Shown one piece after another: positions 36,209 through 46,115 of a DNA stretch of 64,000 bases. The stretch is from Fervidibacillus halotolerans (GTDB lineage Bacteria > Bacillota > Bacilli > Bacillales > Caldibacillaceae), in the NCBI RefSeq assembly GCF_026547205.1, contig NZ_CP106877.1, positions 884,001 through 948,000 of the forward strand, read 5' to 3'. Made by a program: the position numbers and the translations under genes. Each line of letters opens with the position of its first letter. Position 1 is the stretch's first letter. The notes under the pieces were generated by a model, which saw nothing but the letters and a program-made list of their open reading frames with translations, was not told where the DNA came from and did not search any database.

Positions 36209-37120
36209 ATGAATGTAATTGAAGTTAGAGGAGTTACGAAAAAATTTGGTAATTTTACCGCACTGAATAACATTAATCTAACGGTAGGGGAGGGGGAAAT
36301 ATACGGTTTTATCGGACCAAACGGGGCAGGAAAATCGACGACGATCCGGATTCTCCTCGGCATGTTGAAGGCAACGGATGGAAAAGCAACGATTTTCGGA
36401 AAGGATGTATGGAAGGACGCTGTGGAGATTCATAAACGGATTTCGTACGTTCCAGGGGATGTGAATCTTTGGCCGACTTTAACCGGTGGGGAAGTGATCG
36501 ACATATTATTGAAGTTAAGGGGGAACGGAAATTCGAATAAACGGGATGAATTACTGGAACGATTTGATTTGGATCCAACGAAAAAATGTCGTGCCTATTC
36601 GAAGGGGAACCGGCAAAAGGTAGCTCTCGTTGCCGCACTCGCTCAAGATGCCGATTTGTATATTTTCGATGAGCCGACAAGTGGCCTTGATCCTTTAATG
36701 GAACGGATTTTCCAAGAATACGTTCGGGAACTAAGTCAAGAAGGGAAGACGGTCTTTTTATCGAGTCATATTTTATCGGAAGTAGAAAAATTATGCGATA
36801 AAGTGGCAATTATCCGTCAAGGGGAAATTATCGAAGAAGGTACATTGAAGGAAATGCGGCATTTAACCCGGATGAATGTCATCGTACAGACGAAGGAGCC
36901 TATCGATGGTCTTAAAGAGATGGACGGAATTCATCATTTGGAAAAAAGGGATAAGGAATGGCATTTCCAAGTTGATGCTGATAAAATGGGCTCGGTCATC
37001 ACGCATATTAGTGAATTCGGAATCATCCATTTAGAAAGTTTGCCACCGACGTTAGAAGATTTATTTATGGGCTTTTATGAAGGTTCGGTTCTTTCGGAAA
37101 ACAAAAGGGGGAACCGGTAA
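36209..37120 (+). CDS. ABC transporter ATP-binding protein
   Basis: A 303-residue ATPase with Walker A GPNGAGKST (near residues 36-44) and Walker B YIFDEPTSGLD. The signature is YSKGNRQK, an altered form seen in this tetronasin/antibiotic exporter group, and the H-loop is LSSHILSE. A C-terminal domain of about 80 residues follows. It pairs with the permease whose ATG overlaps its stop by one base. AGGAGG lies before the ATG. Confidence 0.92.
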   Translation: MNVIEVRGVTKKFGNFTALNNINLTVGEGEIYGFIGPNGAGKSTTIRILLGMLKATDGKATIFGKDVWKDAVEIHKRISYVPGDVNLWPTLTGGEVIDILLKLRGNGNSNKRDELLERFDLDPTKKCRAYSKGNRQKVALVAALAQDADLYIFDEPTSGLDPLMERIFQEYVRELSQEGKTVFLSSHILSEVEKLCDKVAIIRQGEIIEEGTLKEMRHLTRMNVIVQTKEPIDGLKEMDGIHHLEKRDKEWHFQVDADKMGSVITHISEFGIIHLESLPPTLEDLFMGFYEGSVLSENKRGNR

Positions 37121-38715
37121 TGTTAATAAAGGGGACAGGACAATTAACGAAACTTTTATTTAGAAAAGATCGCGTAAAAATCATCGTATGGCTCACTATA
37201 CTTCTAGCCGTTTCGTTGGCTGCTGCATTTGCATATCCGAACGTATATAAAACGGAACAAGATATTATGGCGTTTGGACTTACTGTGGAAAATCCTGCGA
37301 TGGTTGCGATGATTGGTCCAGGGTACGATCTGGAAGACTATTCCACGGCTACGATGTTTGCTCATGAGATGTTACTTTTTACATCCATAGCAGTAATCGT
37401 GATGAATATTTTGTTTGTCGGCAGGGCAACGAGAGCTGATGAGGAAGAGGGGCAATTGGAACTTGTCCGTTCTTATCCCGTCGGTCGTCTGTCTTATTTA
37501 AGCGCAGCGGTCATTGAAGCGTTGATCGTCAACTTGATCCTGGCTTTTGTTATCGCCTTTGGACTTTTTCTATCTGGACTTGATGGAATGGATTTGGAAA
37601 GTACGATGTTATACGGGTCGATTTTAGGCAGTATCGGTTTTGCTTTTGCAGGGTTTACCGCGCTTTTTTCCCAATTGGCTGAAACATCGAGAGGAACGAA
37701 TGTTTTTTCCTTCGGGTTTTTGTTAATCGCTTATTTTTTACGGGCAATCGGTGATATTGAGTCAGAAGTTTTATCGTTTCTTTCTCCTTTAGGATGGATT
37801 GTGCGAGCATATGTATTTACAGAAAATGCTTGGTGGCCTGTTTTCTTATCCTTCATTACAGCAATTTTAACGATTGGTCTTGCCTATTATTTGAATTCGA
37901 TCCGTGACATGGGTACCGGTTTTCTTCCAGAAAGAAAGGGAAGGAAGCGGGCAAGCGGGTTTTTAAAAACGATGTTCGGGTTTTTACTTCGTCAACAAAG
38001 ACTGAACATTTTCGCTTGGGCGTTCGGCATCTTTTTGCTCAGTGCTTCCTTCGGGTCAATTATGGGAGAATTGGAATCGTACTTTGCAGATGTGGACCTT
38101 ATAAAAGCCTTTTTAGGTGAGTATCCGAATGAATCACTAACAAATCAATTTTTGTCCTTGCTCATTGGTATTATGGCATTGTTTAGTGTCATTCCAGCGA
38201 TTATGTCCGTTTTAAAATTAAAGAGTGAAGAATTTCAAAACCGGACAGAATTTTTTTACTCCCGTGCAGTATCACGTCCGTTCTTATTTAGTCATTATTT
38301 TCTCTTTGGATTGATCGTTACAGTTGTCGTTCAAATGATGATTCCCTTAGGACTTTGGTCAACGGGATCTGTCTTAAAAGAGATGGGTGTTCCATTCAAT
38401 GATCTGATGAAAGCTTCTTTAGCCTATATTCCAGCTCTTTGGATTTACGTTTCACTAACCGCTTTCATAATCGGTTGGTTTCCAAAATTATCGAACGTAG
38501 TCTGGATTTATTTTGGTTACTCCTTTATCGTTTTGTACTTAAAAGAATTATTGAAACTTCCAGATTGGTTAGTAAATATTTCGGTAGTGGAGCACGTTCC
38601 AAATTTCTTAACGGAAGACGGCAACCTTCTGCCATTATTCCTATTAATGGGCATTGCACTCCTCCTATATATTATAGGAATAGTAGGGTACAAACGAAGG
38701 GATATCGTTGGATAA
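37120..38715 (+). CDS. ABC-2-type exporter permease, two six-helix halves
   Basis: A 531-residue membrane protein with about twelve helices arranged as two similar halves (breaks near residues 265-285). It matches the permease of TetR-regulated polyketide/tetronasin-type exporters. The first cytoplasmic loop GRATRADEEEGQLELVRSYPVGR and its counterpart SEEFQNRTEFFYSRAVSR in the second half follow the family pattern. It likely exports a hydrophobic antibiotic or lipid. It is translationally coupled to the ATPase. Confidence 0.86.
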   Translation: MLIKGTGQLTKLLFRKDRVKIIVWLTILLAVSLAAAFAYPNVYKTEQDIMAFGLTVENPAMVAMIGPGYDLEDYSTATMFAHEMLLFTSIAVIVMNILFVGRATRADEEEGQLELVRSYPVGRLSYLSAAVIEALIVNLILAFVIAFGLFLSGLDGMDLESTMLYGSILGSIGFAFAGFTALFSQLAETSRGTNVFSFGFLLIAYFLRAIGDIESEVLSFLSPLGWIVRAYVFTENAWWPVFLSFITAILTIGLAYYLNSIRDMGTGFLPERKGRKRASGFLKTMFGFLLRQQRLNIFAWAFGIFLLSASFGSIMGELESYFADVDLIKAFLGEYPNESLTNQFLSLLIGIMALFSVIPAIMSVLKLKSEEFQNRTEFFYSRAVSRPFLFSHYFLFGLIVTVVVQMMIPLGLWSTGSVLKEMGVPFNDLMKASLAYIPALWIYVSLTAFIIGWFPKLSNVVWIYFGYSFIVLYLKELLKLPDWLVNISVVEHVPNFLTEDGNLLPLFLLMGIALLLYIIGIVGYKRRDIVG

Positions 38716-38725
38716 TAATAAATCG

Positions 38726-38759
38726 CCCCACCTGTGGATATTCTTTAAGGTGGGGTTTT
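38726..38759 (+). terminator. Terminator of the tetR-ABC operon
   Basis: CCCCACCT (38726-38733) pairs with AGGTGGGG (38748-38755) and is followed by TTTTG. Confidence 0.8.
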
Positions 38760-38784
38760 GACCATATTAAGGAAAAGAGAAACA

Positions 38785-39438
38785 TCAATTTTTAAGAAGT
38801 TCTGCCACCTGCCCTAAATGATCGAAAATTCGATAGGCCTTGTCTTTCATTTCATCGTTTGGTTCTATTAAATCGGGAATAATAATGCAACGGATGCCAG
38901 CATTTACGGCCGCTTGAAGTCCGTGGTACGAATCTTCCAAAACGAGGGCATGCTCCGGTTGAACGTTCGCTCGGTTTAACGCTTCTAAAAATATATCCGG
39001 ACTAGGTTTTCCATGCTTTACCTCCGTCCCACTTATGTAAAAATCGAAGCGATCAAAAAGACCGGTCAATTTTATATTTCGTTCAATTACTTCCGGTCTA
39101 CTAGAGGAAGCGATACATTTTTTAATATGTTTTTCATCAAGGGTGTCAAGTAAACGATCCACACCCGGCTTTACAGGGATTCCTTCTTCTTGAATGATCC
39201 GTTCCACTTCCCCTTGATACAAATCGAAAGCATTTAAAATGGCCGAGTTTTCCCCGTAAATCTCTTTTAATATTTCCTTTCCTTTTTCATCGGTCACTCC
39301 AACAACTTTTAAATATGTGTCGAAGGTGAAATCAAAGCCTAATTTTTTTGCCGTTCGTTGAAAAGCCCGAAAATGGATCCGTTCCGTATCGAACAGGAGA
39401 CCATCCATATCAAAAATGGCAAGTTGTAAATGTTTCAT
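38785..39438 (-). CDS. HAD-superfamily hydrolase, beta-phosphoglucomutase-like
   Basis: A 217-residue HAD protein with a helical cap. Motif I is FDMDGLLFDTE (residues 9-19), motif II is IASSSR, the motif III Lys is in HGKPSPD, and motif IV is LVLEDSYHGLQAA. The group includes phosphoglucomutases and sugar or nucleotide phosphatases (PgmB/YhcW/CbbY). Substrate unknown. AAGGAGT precedes the ATG. Confidence 0.9.
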   Translation of the reverse strand: MKHLQLAIFDMDGLLFDTERIHFRAFQRTAKKLGFDFTFDTYLKVVGVTDEKGKEILKEIYGENSAILNAFDLYQGEVERIIQEEGIPVKPGVDRLLDTLDEKHIKKCIASSSRPEVIERNIKLTGLFDRFDFYISGTEVKHGKPSPDIFLEALNRANVQPEHALVLEDSYHGLQAAVNAGIRCIIIPDLIEPNDEMKDKAYRIFDHLGQVAELLKN

Positions 39439-40232
39439 ATATGTATACTCCTTTTCATCATTTTATTCGTATTATAACATTTTTTCGCCCTTCATAGCTT
39501 TTTTGTGAAATATAAAACAATCTAATTATACGACATATCGATATCGCTCTAGCAAAAAAATACTTTTCTGTAATTTAAAAATTGAAAAGTGAGGTATGGG
39601 TTTACAAATTATCTGACCATTTTTTGAACAGATCGGATTAAAAAAAGAATTCATCCCTATATAAAAAAGTTATAAAGCGATGAAGGGGAAACCTTCGGGA
39701 ATCGATTTCAACTGAAAAATAATTATACACGCTGACATATATAAAAGAGATCGTCTCGAAATAATTAGTGAATTGACAAAATACGAAATAATCCATAAAA
39801 TGGGTGTGAATAAAAAAGTGTAATATGATTAAAAACTCGAACGGAATCGCCTATCACCCAACTTTTTAACATAAAACATGGTTAGTCATTATAGCGCTCT
39901 TTTTTAACGAATAATTGGTTGGATGTGGAAAACGGTTGGAAGAAAAATTTCAATGGCTGAAAATTGAGGGTTTGCGATAGATAGACACTATTTTCTCTCC
40001 GATTCGTATCTTATTTGAAAAAGAAGTACCAAAGTTTTGAAAGAATGGTCAAGGTTTGTACTTTTGATGACTGGGATATTTCTAATCTATTGATTCGTAA
40101 CCATTTCCCGTTCACAAATTCCCCCTTTGAACGAGAAGTAAAATTTTCGATTTACAAAGGATAAAAGGATAGTATTAAAAGCATTTTTCCACCCATAACA
40201 AAGGATGAAAAAATAAAAATGGAGGGGTTCTT
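39439..40232. other. Gene-free AT-rich stretch
   Basis: About 800 bases with no open frame that has a ribosome site, and no strong hairpin. I see nothing recognisable, only the ribosome site GGAGGGG (40221-40227) of the next gene at its end. Confidence 0.5.
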
Positions 40233-41144
40233 TTGAAGATTGTCATTCAAGGTGCCGGGGCACTCGGTGCGTATTTCGGAGGGAGACTCCAAGAGGCTGG
40301 TCAAGACGTTACCTTTCTCGTTCGAAAAGGAAGGGCTGAACAGCTTCGGCAACATGGACTTGCCATCAACAGCGTGAAAGGAAATTACAAAATCGAACCG
40401 TTACATTTCATTGAAAAGGCGGAAGAACTTGAAGAAGTCGACCTCGTTATTACCGCAGTAAAAGGGTATCATTTACAAGGTGCACTGGACGATTTGAAAA
40501 CATTTGTAAAAAAAGGTGCAAAAGTATTACCGTTACTAAACGGTATGGAGCATTTCGACGTATTGCAACGAGCATTAGGAAAGGAAAACGTATTAGGTGG
40601 ACTAGCTTTTATTATCGCTACATTAGACGAAAAGGGGCATGTGGTACATACCTCTGAACAACATCGAATCGTATTCGGTCCCCTTGATCCTTCCCAAAAG
40701 GAAATGGCCGAAGAGTTTCGGCGAATAATTGGAAAGGCCAATGTACAATCCGAATACTCCGATCAAATCAATCAAGCATTATGGGAAAAATACGTTTTTA
40801 TTACCGCTTTTTCCGGAATCACAACCGCAAGCAACATGCCGATCGGTCCCGTCAGAAGTACGAAGGAAACCTTTTCGGTGTATAAAGATCTCGTCAAAGA
40901 GATGGCTGAACTTGCAAAGGCCTACGGGTATCCATTAACGGATGAAAAACAAAAGGGAATTATTCATACCGTCTTTCAATTACCCGAAGACAGTACCTCA
41001 TCCATGCATCAAGACAAGCGAAAAGGGTTGCCATTAGAAGTGGAGCATCTCCAAGGCGGTGCTTTACGGATGGCTGAAAAAAAGGGTTGCAAACTTCCTG
41101 TATTAAAAACCATTTACGGTTTAATCAAGCTATTTGAAAAATAA
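40233..41144 (+). CDS. 2-dehydropantoate 2-reductase (ketopantoate reductase)
   Basis: A 303-residue protein with an N-terminal Rossmann domain (GAGALGAYFGGRL, residues 7-19) and a helical C-terminal domain. It has the conserved Lys in WEKYVFITAFSGITT and TSSMHQDKRKG with EVEHLQGG near residues 250-270. ApbA/PanE enzymes reduce ketopantoate with NADPH for CoA synthesis. Bacillus often has a second paralogue, so panE itself or a paralogue is possible. TTG start, with GGAGGGG five bases upstream. Confidence 0.9.
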   Translation: MKIVIQGAGALGAYFGGRLQEAGQDVTFLVRKGRAEQLRQHGLAINSVKGNYKIEPLHFIEKAEELEEVDLVITAVKGYHLQGALDDLKTFVKKGAKVLPLLNGMEHFDVLQRALGKENVLGGLAFIIATLDEKGHVVHTSEQHRIVFGPLDPSQKEMAEEFRRIIGKANVQSEYSDQINQALWEKYVFITAFSGITTASNMPIGPVRSTKETFSVYKDLVKEMAELAKAYGYPLTDEKQKGIIHTVFQLPEDSTSSMHQDKRKGLPLEVEHLQGGALRMAEKKGCKLPVLKTIYGLIKLFEK

Positions 41145-41150
41145 GGGAGA

Positions 41151-41183
41151 GGGAGCGTTCGATAAAGAAGCGCTCCCTTTTTT
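41151..41183 (+). terminator. Terminator after the ketopantoate reductase gene
   Basis: GGGAGCG (41151-41157) pairs with CGCTCCC (41171-41177), followed by T6. Confidence 0.85.
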
Positions 41184-41368
41184 CTACTCTCTTGGAAATG
41201 ATGAAACCGTTAGATTATTTAGGAAAACAGAGGAATCGTATTTTCCAATTTTTTTATTGCAATAATCCGTAAACCTTTTTTAGATAAAATGTTAATTATA
41301 AAATAATAGGCTACATAATTCGGTAACTTAAGCAGAAACCTATGCATCACACTTTAAAAATATGTTAA

Positions 41369-42244
41369 TTAATTAGATTTTACCGACTGGTTATGTTCTT
41401 CTTGCTTATTTTTTACATACATATAGCTGAGGGCACTGAAGATGATGATATACCCAAGGATACTAAATCCATCCGGTGCTTGTTGGAAGACGAATACGCT
41501 AATGATGGCCGCAAAAAGAACGGTTGAATAAAAGAAAATCGAAATTTCCTTTGCAGGGGCAAATTTATACGCAAGGGTAATACCAAATTGCCCGACCGTT
41601 GCAAAGGTTCCTGCTAAAAGTAAATAGACGAATTGCTTCAATGTCATCGGTTCATAAAAGGCGATTACAAAGGGAAGCAGAGTCACGGTTGAAAAAAAGG
41701 AAAAATAAAAGACAACCGTGTACGACTTTTCCTTATTCCCAAGTACCCGTAAAACGGTATAAGCCCCGGCTGCAAACACGGCAGAGAATAGTCCTAACAA
41801 ATACGGAATCACTTCAATGGAAAACTGGGGCTTAATAATAAATAACGTGCCAATAAAAGCGATGACAATGGAAACAATTTGAAACTTCATCGGCTTTTCC
41901 TTTAAAAAAATCGCCGAAAAAATAATCGTAAAAAACGGACTTAATTTATTTAACATTTCCGCATCGGATAATACAAGGGCGTCGATGGCATAAAAATAAA
42001 AAACGATCCCCAATGTGCCGAGAAAGGAGCGGAGAAGTAAATATTTTTGATTTTCCCATTTTCCAAATAGTCGTTCCTTATAATGTAATACAAACCCGAA
42101 GGAAATAACCGCAGATACTGCATTTCGAAATAATGTTTTTTGAATAGAGGGCAAATCCCCCGATAATTTCACAAAAGCGGCCATCACGGAAAAACCGAAA
42201 GCCGAAATAAGTAATAGTAATATGCCTTTCCTTTTGTCGCTCAT
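41369..42244 (-). CDS. EamA/DMT-family transporter
   Basis: A 291-residue membrane protein with ten hydrophobic segments in two EamA repeats. The first repeat has SAFGFSVMAAFVKLS and ends near DALVLSDAEMLNKLSPFFT; the second begins around YLLGLFSAVFAAGAYTVLR. The family exports amino acids, metabolites or drugs. AAGGAGGG lies six bases before the ATG. Confidence 0.88.
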   Translation of the reverse strand: MSDKRKGILLLLISAFGFSVMAAFVKLSGDLPSIQKTLFRNAVSAVISFGFVLHYKERLFGKWENQKYLLLRSFLGTLGIVFYFYAIDALVLSDAEMLNKLSPFFTIIFSAIFLKEKPMKFQIVSIVIAFIGTLFIIKPQFSIEVIPYLLGLFSAVFAAGAYTVLRVLGNKEKSYTVVFYFSFFSTVTLLPFVIAFYEPMTLKQFVYLLLAGTFATVGQFGITLAYKFAPAKEISIFFYSTVLFAAIISVFVFQQAPDGFSILGYIIIFSALSYMYVKNKQEEHNQSVKSN

Positions 42245-42722
42245 AAAACCCTCCTTATCTAATCGGAAAAACGGACGACTGTGAAAAAACGTCTACTTGT
42301 CGAATTTTATCAAAAATAAACGGCGATGTCATCCGTTGAGGATGGATGAAAAAGGCTTTTACATGAATGTTAAGATGAAACACATACGATATTTTATTGG
42401 GGAGAATGACTTGTTTGGAAAAAGGTTGACACGGGAAAAGGGAGTCGTTCCATGGAAGATTCTATCGGGAATGGGTATTTTACATATGAAGGGAAAATTT
42501 TGCAGGAACAAGGCAGGGACAAAATAAGATTTTCATCTATTCCACTATTCTATACACACAAAACGCACCCTCGAATAATCGTCTAAATGAAAATCCTCTT
42601 TTTCAAAACCAGTCATAATAACTTTTAATTTCTCTCATGATTAATTCATCTTTCAAAATCCCTTTATAGATTAAAATGATAAAGGATTTCTTCAATTGAT
42701 AATTTAAAGTATCCATACGATT

Positions 42723-43031
42723 ATCGGTATTCATCGGACAGCCCTGTTGGATCAAATGGATGAAGTAGGAATCAAATCTTACGTTCAAACGAATTGTAAT
42801 AAAATTACTGACGATGGTGTTGAAATTAAGCTTCCTAATGGAAAGGAAAAATATTTATCGGCTGATATGGTCGTTTATGCGGTAGGGTTAACGAGTAATA
42901 AAGAAGAAATTGAGAAATTAAAAAATGCCATTCCTGATATACCTACCTTTGTGATTGGCGATTGCAAACGTCCCGCAAAAGTAGGTGAAGCGATTCAAGA
43001 AGGCTATATGGCAGCAATGTCAATTGTTTAG
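42723..43031 (+). pseudogene. C-terminal fragment of an FAD-dependent (BaiCD/OYE-type) oxidoreductase
   Basis: The open frame has no start codon with a ribosome site. It encodes only the last ~100 residues of a flavoprotein: VQTNCNKITDDGVEIKLPNG, the strand ADMVVYAVG, then PTFVIGDCKRPAKVGEAIQE, the final FAD-contact block of 2,4-dienoyl-CoA-reductase/BaiH-type enzymes. The N-terminal 500 or more residues are missing, so this is a 5'-truncated relic. Confidence 0.75.
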
Positions 43032-43114
43032 CAGGGAAAAATCCATAATGATAAAAATTAGGAAAAATTCGATAAGTTTTTCCAGTTCTTTTCTTCAATA
43101 AAAAATTTTTTAAA

Positions 43115-43149
43115 GACAAGTGGACGTTTGATTACCACTTGTCATTTTT
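43115..43149 (+). terminator. Terminator after the oxidoreductase fragment
   Basis: A 9-bp stem, GACAAGTGG (43115-43123) with CCACTTGTC (43135-43143), then ATTTTTATT. It survives although the gene in front is broken. The remaining bases to 43457 show no gene. Confidence 0.8.
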
Positions 43150-43457
43150 ATTGTTTGGCCTCTACAAGGATGTGAAGGGTTTCCGTATGGTAAAATAGTT
43201 CATGTATTATATACTTGGTAGAGAAGTAAAGACGATGTAAAGGGAAGCAATAATCATTCTATTAACCATCCGAAACCGTATAGTATGATGCTTTATTTAA
43301 AGGGAAGGATTTTTTTAGAAAAGAAAATGGGGAAAACATTTATTTAGAAATTTTCTATGTTTAATTTATATGCATATAAACGGAAAGGAAATCAATGAAT
43401 CATTTTTGTCGTATTATAATTAAATTGTAAAAAACATTCATCATCGGAGGCAAAAGG

Positions 43458-43940
43458 ATGGGAAAAGTAAAGAAAACGAACGCGATGCGAATGTTAGATC
43501 AGGCAAAAATCGAATACAACGTCTATACATATGAAAGTACGGATTATCAGATCGATGGGATTTCCGTAGCAAAAAAGATCGGTAAAGATGGAAACGTCGT
43601 TTTTAAAACATTAGTTGCTCAAGGTGAATCAAAGGAAATATACGTCTTTGTCATTCCGGTTAATCATGAATTACATTTGAAACTTGCAGCGAAGGCAGCT
43701 GGAGAAAAGAATATCCACTTAATTCCCGCAAAAGACTTGAAAAAGTGGACCGGTTACATTCGGGGCGGTTGTTCACCCATCGGTATGAAAAAACCGTATA
43801 AAACGTATATCGACGAAAGTGCCAATAATTTAGATAAAATAATTGTAAGTGCAGGAAAGATCGGAATGCAGATTGAATTATCGTTGGAAGATTTACTGAA
43901 AATGACCGATGGTACCGTTACAAAACTCATTCAATCCTAA
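43458..43940 (+). CDS. YbaK/EbsC-family Cys-tRNA deacylase
   Basis: A 160-residue protein with the YbaK fold: TNAMRMLDQAKIEYNVYTYE, the conserved Lys in VFKTLVAQG (near 54), and the GYIRGGCSPIGMKK loop (near 99-112). YbaK removes Cys from mischarged tRNA(Pro) in trans of prolyl-tRNA synthetase. GGAGG lies 9 bases before the ATG. Confidence 0.92.
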   Translation: MGKVKKTNAMRMLDQAKIEYNVYTYESTDYQIDGISVAKKIGKDGNVVFKTLVAQGESKEIYVFVIPVNHELHLKLAAKAAGEKNIHLIPAKDLKKWTGYIRGGCSPIGMKKPYKTYIDESANNLDKIIVSAGKIGMQIELSLEDLLKMTDGTVTKLIQS

Positions 43941-44069
43941 CCGATTTCTTGAGGCATGAATGGAATGATGAAGATTAGGAGAAAAAATCTTTAAAAATAA
44001 AAGAGTTTTGAAATGGAAGCAATTTTAAAAGCGTTTTACAAAAATAAAAAGAGAAAGTGTCCAATCATT

Positions 44070-44858
44070 TCATAATAGCTCCGGTTTTATTAAACGTGTC
44101 ATAACAAAAAATAGGACAAATGACATAATGATCGACCAAGGTGCAGCATAGATCAACTAGGAACTCCAAGGAACATCTACGTGAAATTCCTTTTCAATAA
44201 AACCGATTGCGACCATGTTTTGAGCAGCCGCCGTTTTAATTCCAATATTCCAAATGGAGACAGCTTGCACGGATGTTAATACTAAAAGGGCACCGAGTTT
44301 GCTGTTATTTGGCAGACCAAAAGCAGCGACCATCCCTAATAAAATGGGAATGACTGCCCCGGCCCTAGCTGTAGCACTTGGCACAAAGAAGGCTAAAATT
44401 AAAGAAACAAGAATTGCACCAAATACTAAATTTTTCGTTTTTACACCGACTTTGGAAAGAATCCATAAAGCTAGCCGCTTATGTAAATTCGTATCCTTAA
44501 TGGCGGCAGCGAGAAATAAGGCAGCAGCAACAAGACCGACAGCCGTACTGCTGAAACCACTTAATGCCATTTTCAGTGCATTTTTTGTTCCAAATAGTTC
44601 GGTCGGATCCGTTAAATCAGGGGATAGACCGATAAGTATGGCAATCAAACTCATAATCATAAAAGCGCTTACTTGATAGGAGACTGCTTCCGTCACCCAC
44701 AGGATCAACGCAAAGGCTAAAATGGCTAACGCCCGCTGTCCTGCCACAGGAAGATCTGAGGAATTTGGTAAAAGCACAATCGTGATTAAGGCGATAAAAG
44801 CAATTGCAACCCATACCCATTGAAATACTGAATTCTTCTTTTGTTGTACTTCTCCCAA
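44070..44858 (-). pseudogene. DASS (SLC13-type) anion transporter, amber stop and truncation
   Basis: The frame from TTG 44858 gives 233 residues of a divalent anion:sodium symporter (WVTEAVSYQVSAFMI, FVPSATARAGAVIPILLG, LTSVQAVSIWNIGIKTAAAQN). TAG at 44157 interrupts PWSS-stop-LIYAAPWS, where the family expects Trp (TGG to TAG). The frame then continues for 28 codons to RLIKPELL and stops at 44070. The second half of the usual ~480-residue protein is gone. It is non-functional. Confidence 0.8.
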
Positions 44859-45519
44859 TGGTAACCCACTCCCTTTTTGTAAATTGAATGCAATAATAGA
44901 AAATAATTCCTATATACATTGTAACAAAAAGGAAAATAAAACATTATATTAATATAAGAAGTTCAGAAACTTGTAATAAATTCCGAAACATTGTAAAAAA
45001 AAAACGGAAATAGGCTTTGCCTTTGCGGGAAAAAGGGGTTAATAATCCGTTGAATCGTAAGGAAATTATGAAAAACAAATTTATATTTTTAAAATTTCAC
45101 TGAATTTTTCGAGTAAAACTTTTCAATTTTATGAAATGTTGGCAATGAACAAATTTATTTTTCACAACTCCATTTGAAACCGATCTCAATTAGGAGAAAG
45201 AGGGGGGGCTTTTTTTGGTCCATTTAAACATTATGTTGTTGTAAAATTTCTACTTTCTAGTTATTGGATGGGTTACAGGGTTCATTATGACGGTAAAGAA
45301 CCTTATAATCAATTAGCTGATACATGAGTTCGATCCCATCTAATGTATGTAAAGGAAAGAAAAACGGGTGACTCATTATAACAAACTCGTTTGAATACTG
45401 GAAATAATCGAACACCGGGGAAAACAATGTAGGACAAAACGTTCAGATAAAAGGAAGTACGATTCCCACTAGGGGATAGAATATTCAACTCTCTAGCGGG
45501 GAAAAGATGAATTCATTTT
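44859..45519. other. Gene-free stretch at the island boundary
   Basis: About 660 bases without a credible gene. An imperfect inverted repeat (CCCACTAGGGG near 45466 with CTCTAGCGGGG near 45490) is the only structure I see. Coding texture and GC change after this point. Confidence 0.4.
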
Positions 45520-45762
45520 ATGTCTAATAACACACAATCTGTATACTCTACAGAAGCATATACAAAATTCTTGACAGTACCCATATTTATTTCGTTAAAA
45601 TTAAACACAGAGTGGAAAATTTTAAATTTTACTTATATTGGTTTTACCGTTTTTTATATTTCAGTAAGTAACGATATAGAAAGTTTATTAATATTTTTAG
45701 CAAATTTAAAGTTTTTTCCACTTTTATTACAAGCAATCATTTACAATAATAATAGTAGATAA
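45520..45762 (+). CDS. Possible small protein, unknown
   Basis: An 80-residue frame, rich in Ile, Phe and Asn, with two weakly hydrophobic stretches. There is no strong ribosome site before the ATG. It sits 24 bases before the MazG-like gene and has similarly low GC. I do not recognise it; it may be spurious. Confidence 0.35.
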   Translation: MSNNTQSVYSTEAYTKFLTVPIFISLKLNTEWKILNFTYIGFTVFYISVSNDIESLLIFLANLKFFPLLLQAIIYNNNSR

Positions 45763-45786
45763 ATAAATAGTAATGGAGTGAATATT

Positions 45787-46113
45787 ATGCCAGTTTATAA
45801 CAAATTGATCCGTGATCGTATATTAGAAATTCTAGATAAAGAAGGGCTTTCTTATAATTATCGAATACTTGAAAATAATGAGCACTTAAAGGAAATTAAA
45901 AAGAAATTATACGAAGAAGTAAAAGAATTTGATGAAGCTACAAATGAACACGATGCATTAGAAGAACTTGCGGATGTGTTAGAACTTATTCACGCCTCAT
46001 TAAAGGTTTATAATAAATCATTTGATGAATTAGAAGTTATTCGTGTGAAAAAGAAAAATAATCGGGGAGGATTTGATAAAGGTCTTTATTTAATTGATGT
46101 AGAGGATAGATAA
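45787..46113 (+). CDS. MazG-like nucleoside triphosphate pyrophosphohydrolase
   Basis: A 108-residue all-alpha pyrophosphohydrolase. The N-terminus YNKLIRDRILEIL is typical of phosphoribosyl-ATP-pyrophosphatase-like small proteins. The metal site is E-E-x-x-E followed by E-x-x-D (YEEVKEFDEA, LEELADVLELI, residues 45-75). It would hydrolyse (modified) NTPs to NMPs. GGAGTG precedes the ATG at 45787. The helicase gene starts two bases after its stop, so the two are coupled. Confidence 0.85.
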   Translation: MPVYNKLIRDRILEILDKEGLSYNYRILENNEHLKEIKKKLYEEVKEFDEATNEHDALEELADVLELIHASLKVYNKSFDELEVIRVKKKNNRGGFDKGLYLIDVEDR

Positions 46114-46115
46114 AT

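Noticed and set aside
42297..42527. A 76-codon frame before the flavoprotein fragment
   Set aside because: No ribosome site, no family resemblance, and the composition resembles the surrounding non-coding DNA.
42603..42788. A minus-strand 61-codon frame (with YQLKKSFIILIYKGILKDEL)
   Set aside because: It has a small-protein look, but it overlaps the clear flavoprotein relic on the other strand and I see no ribosome site, so I leave it unannotated.
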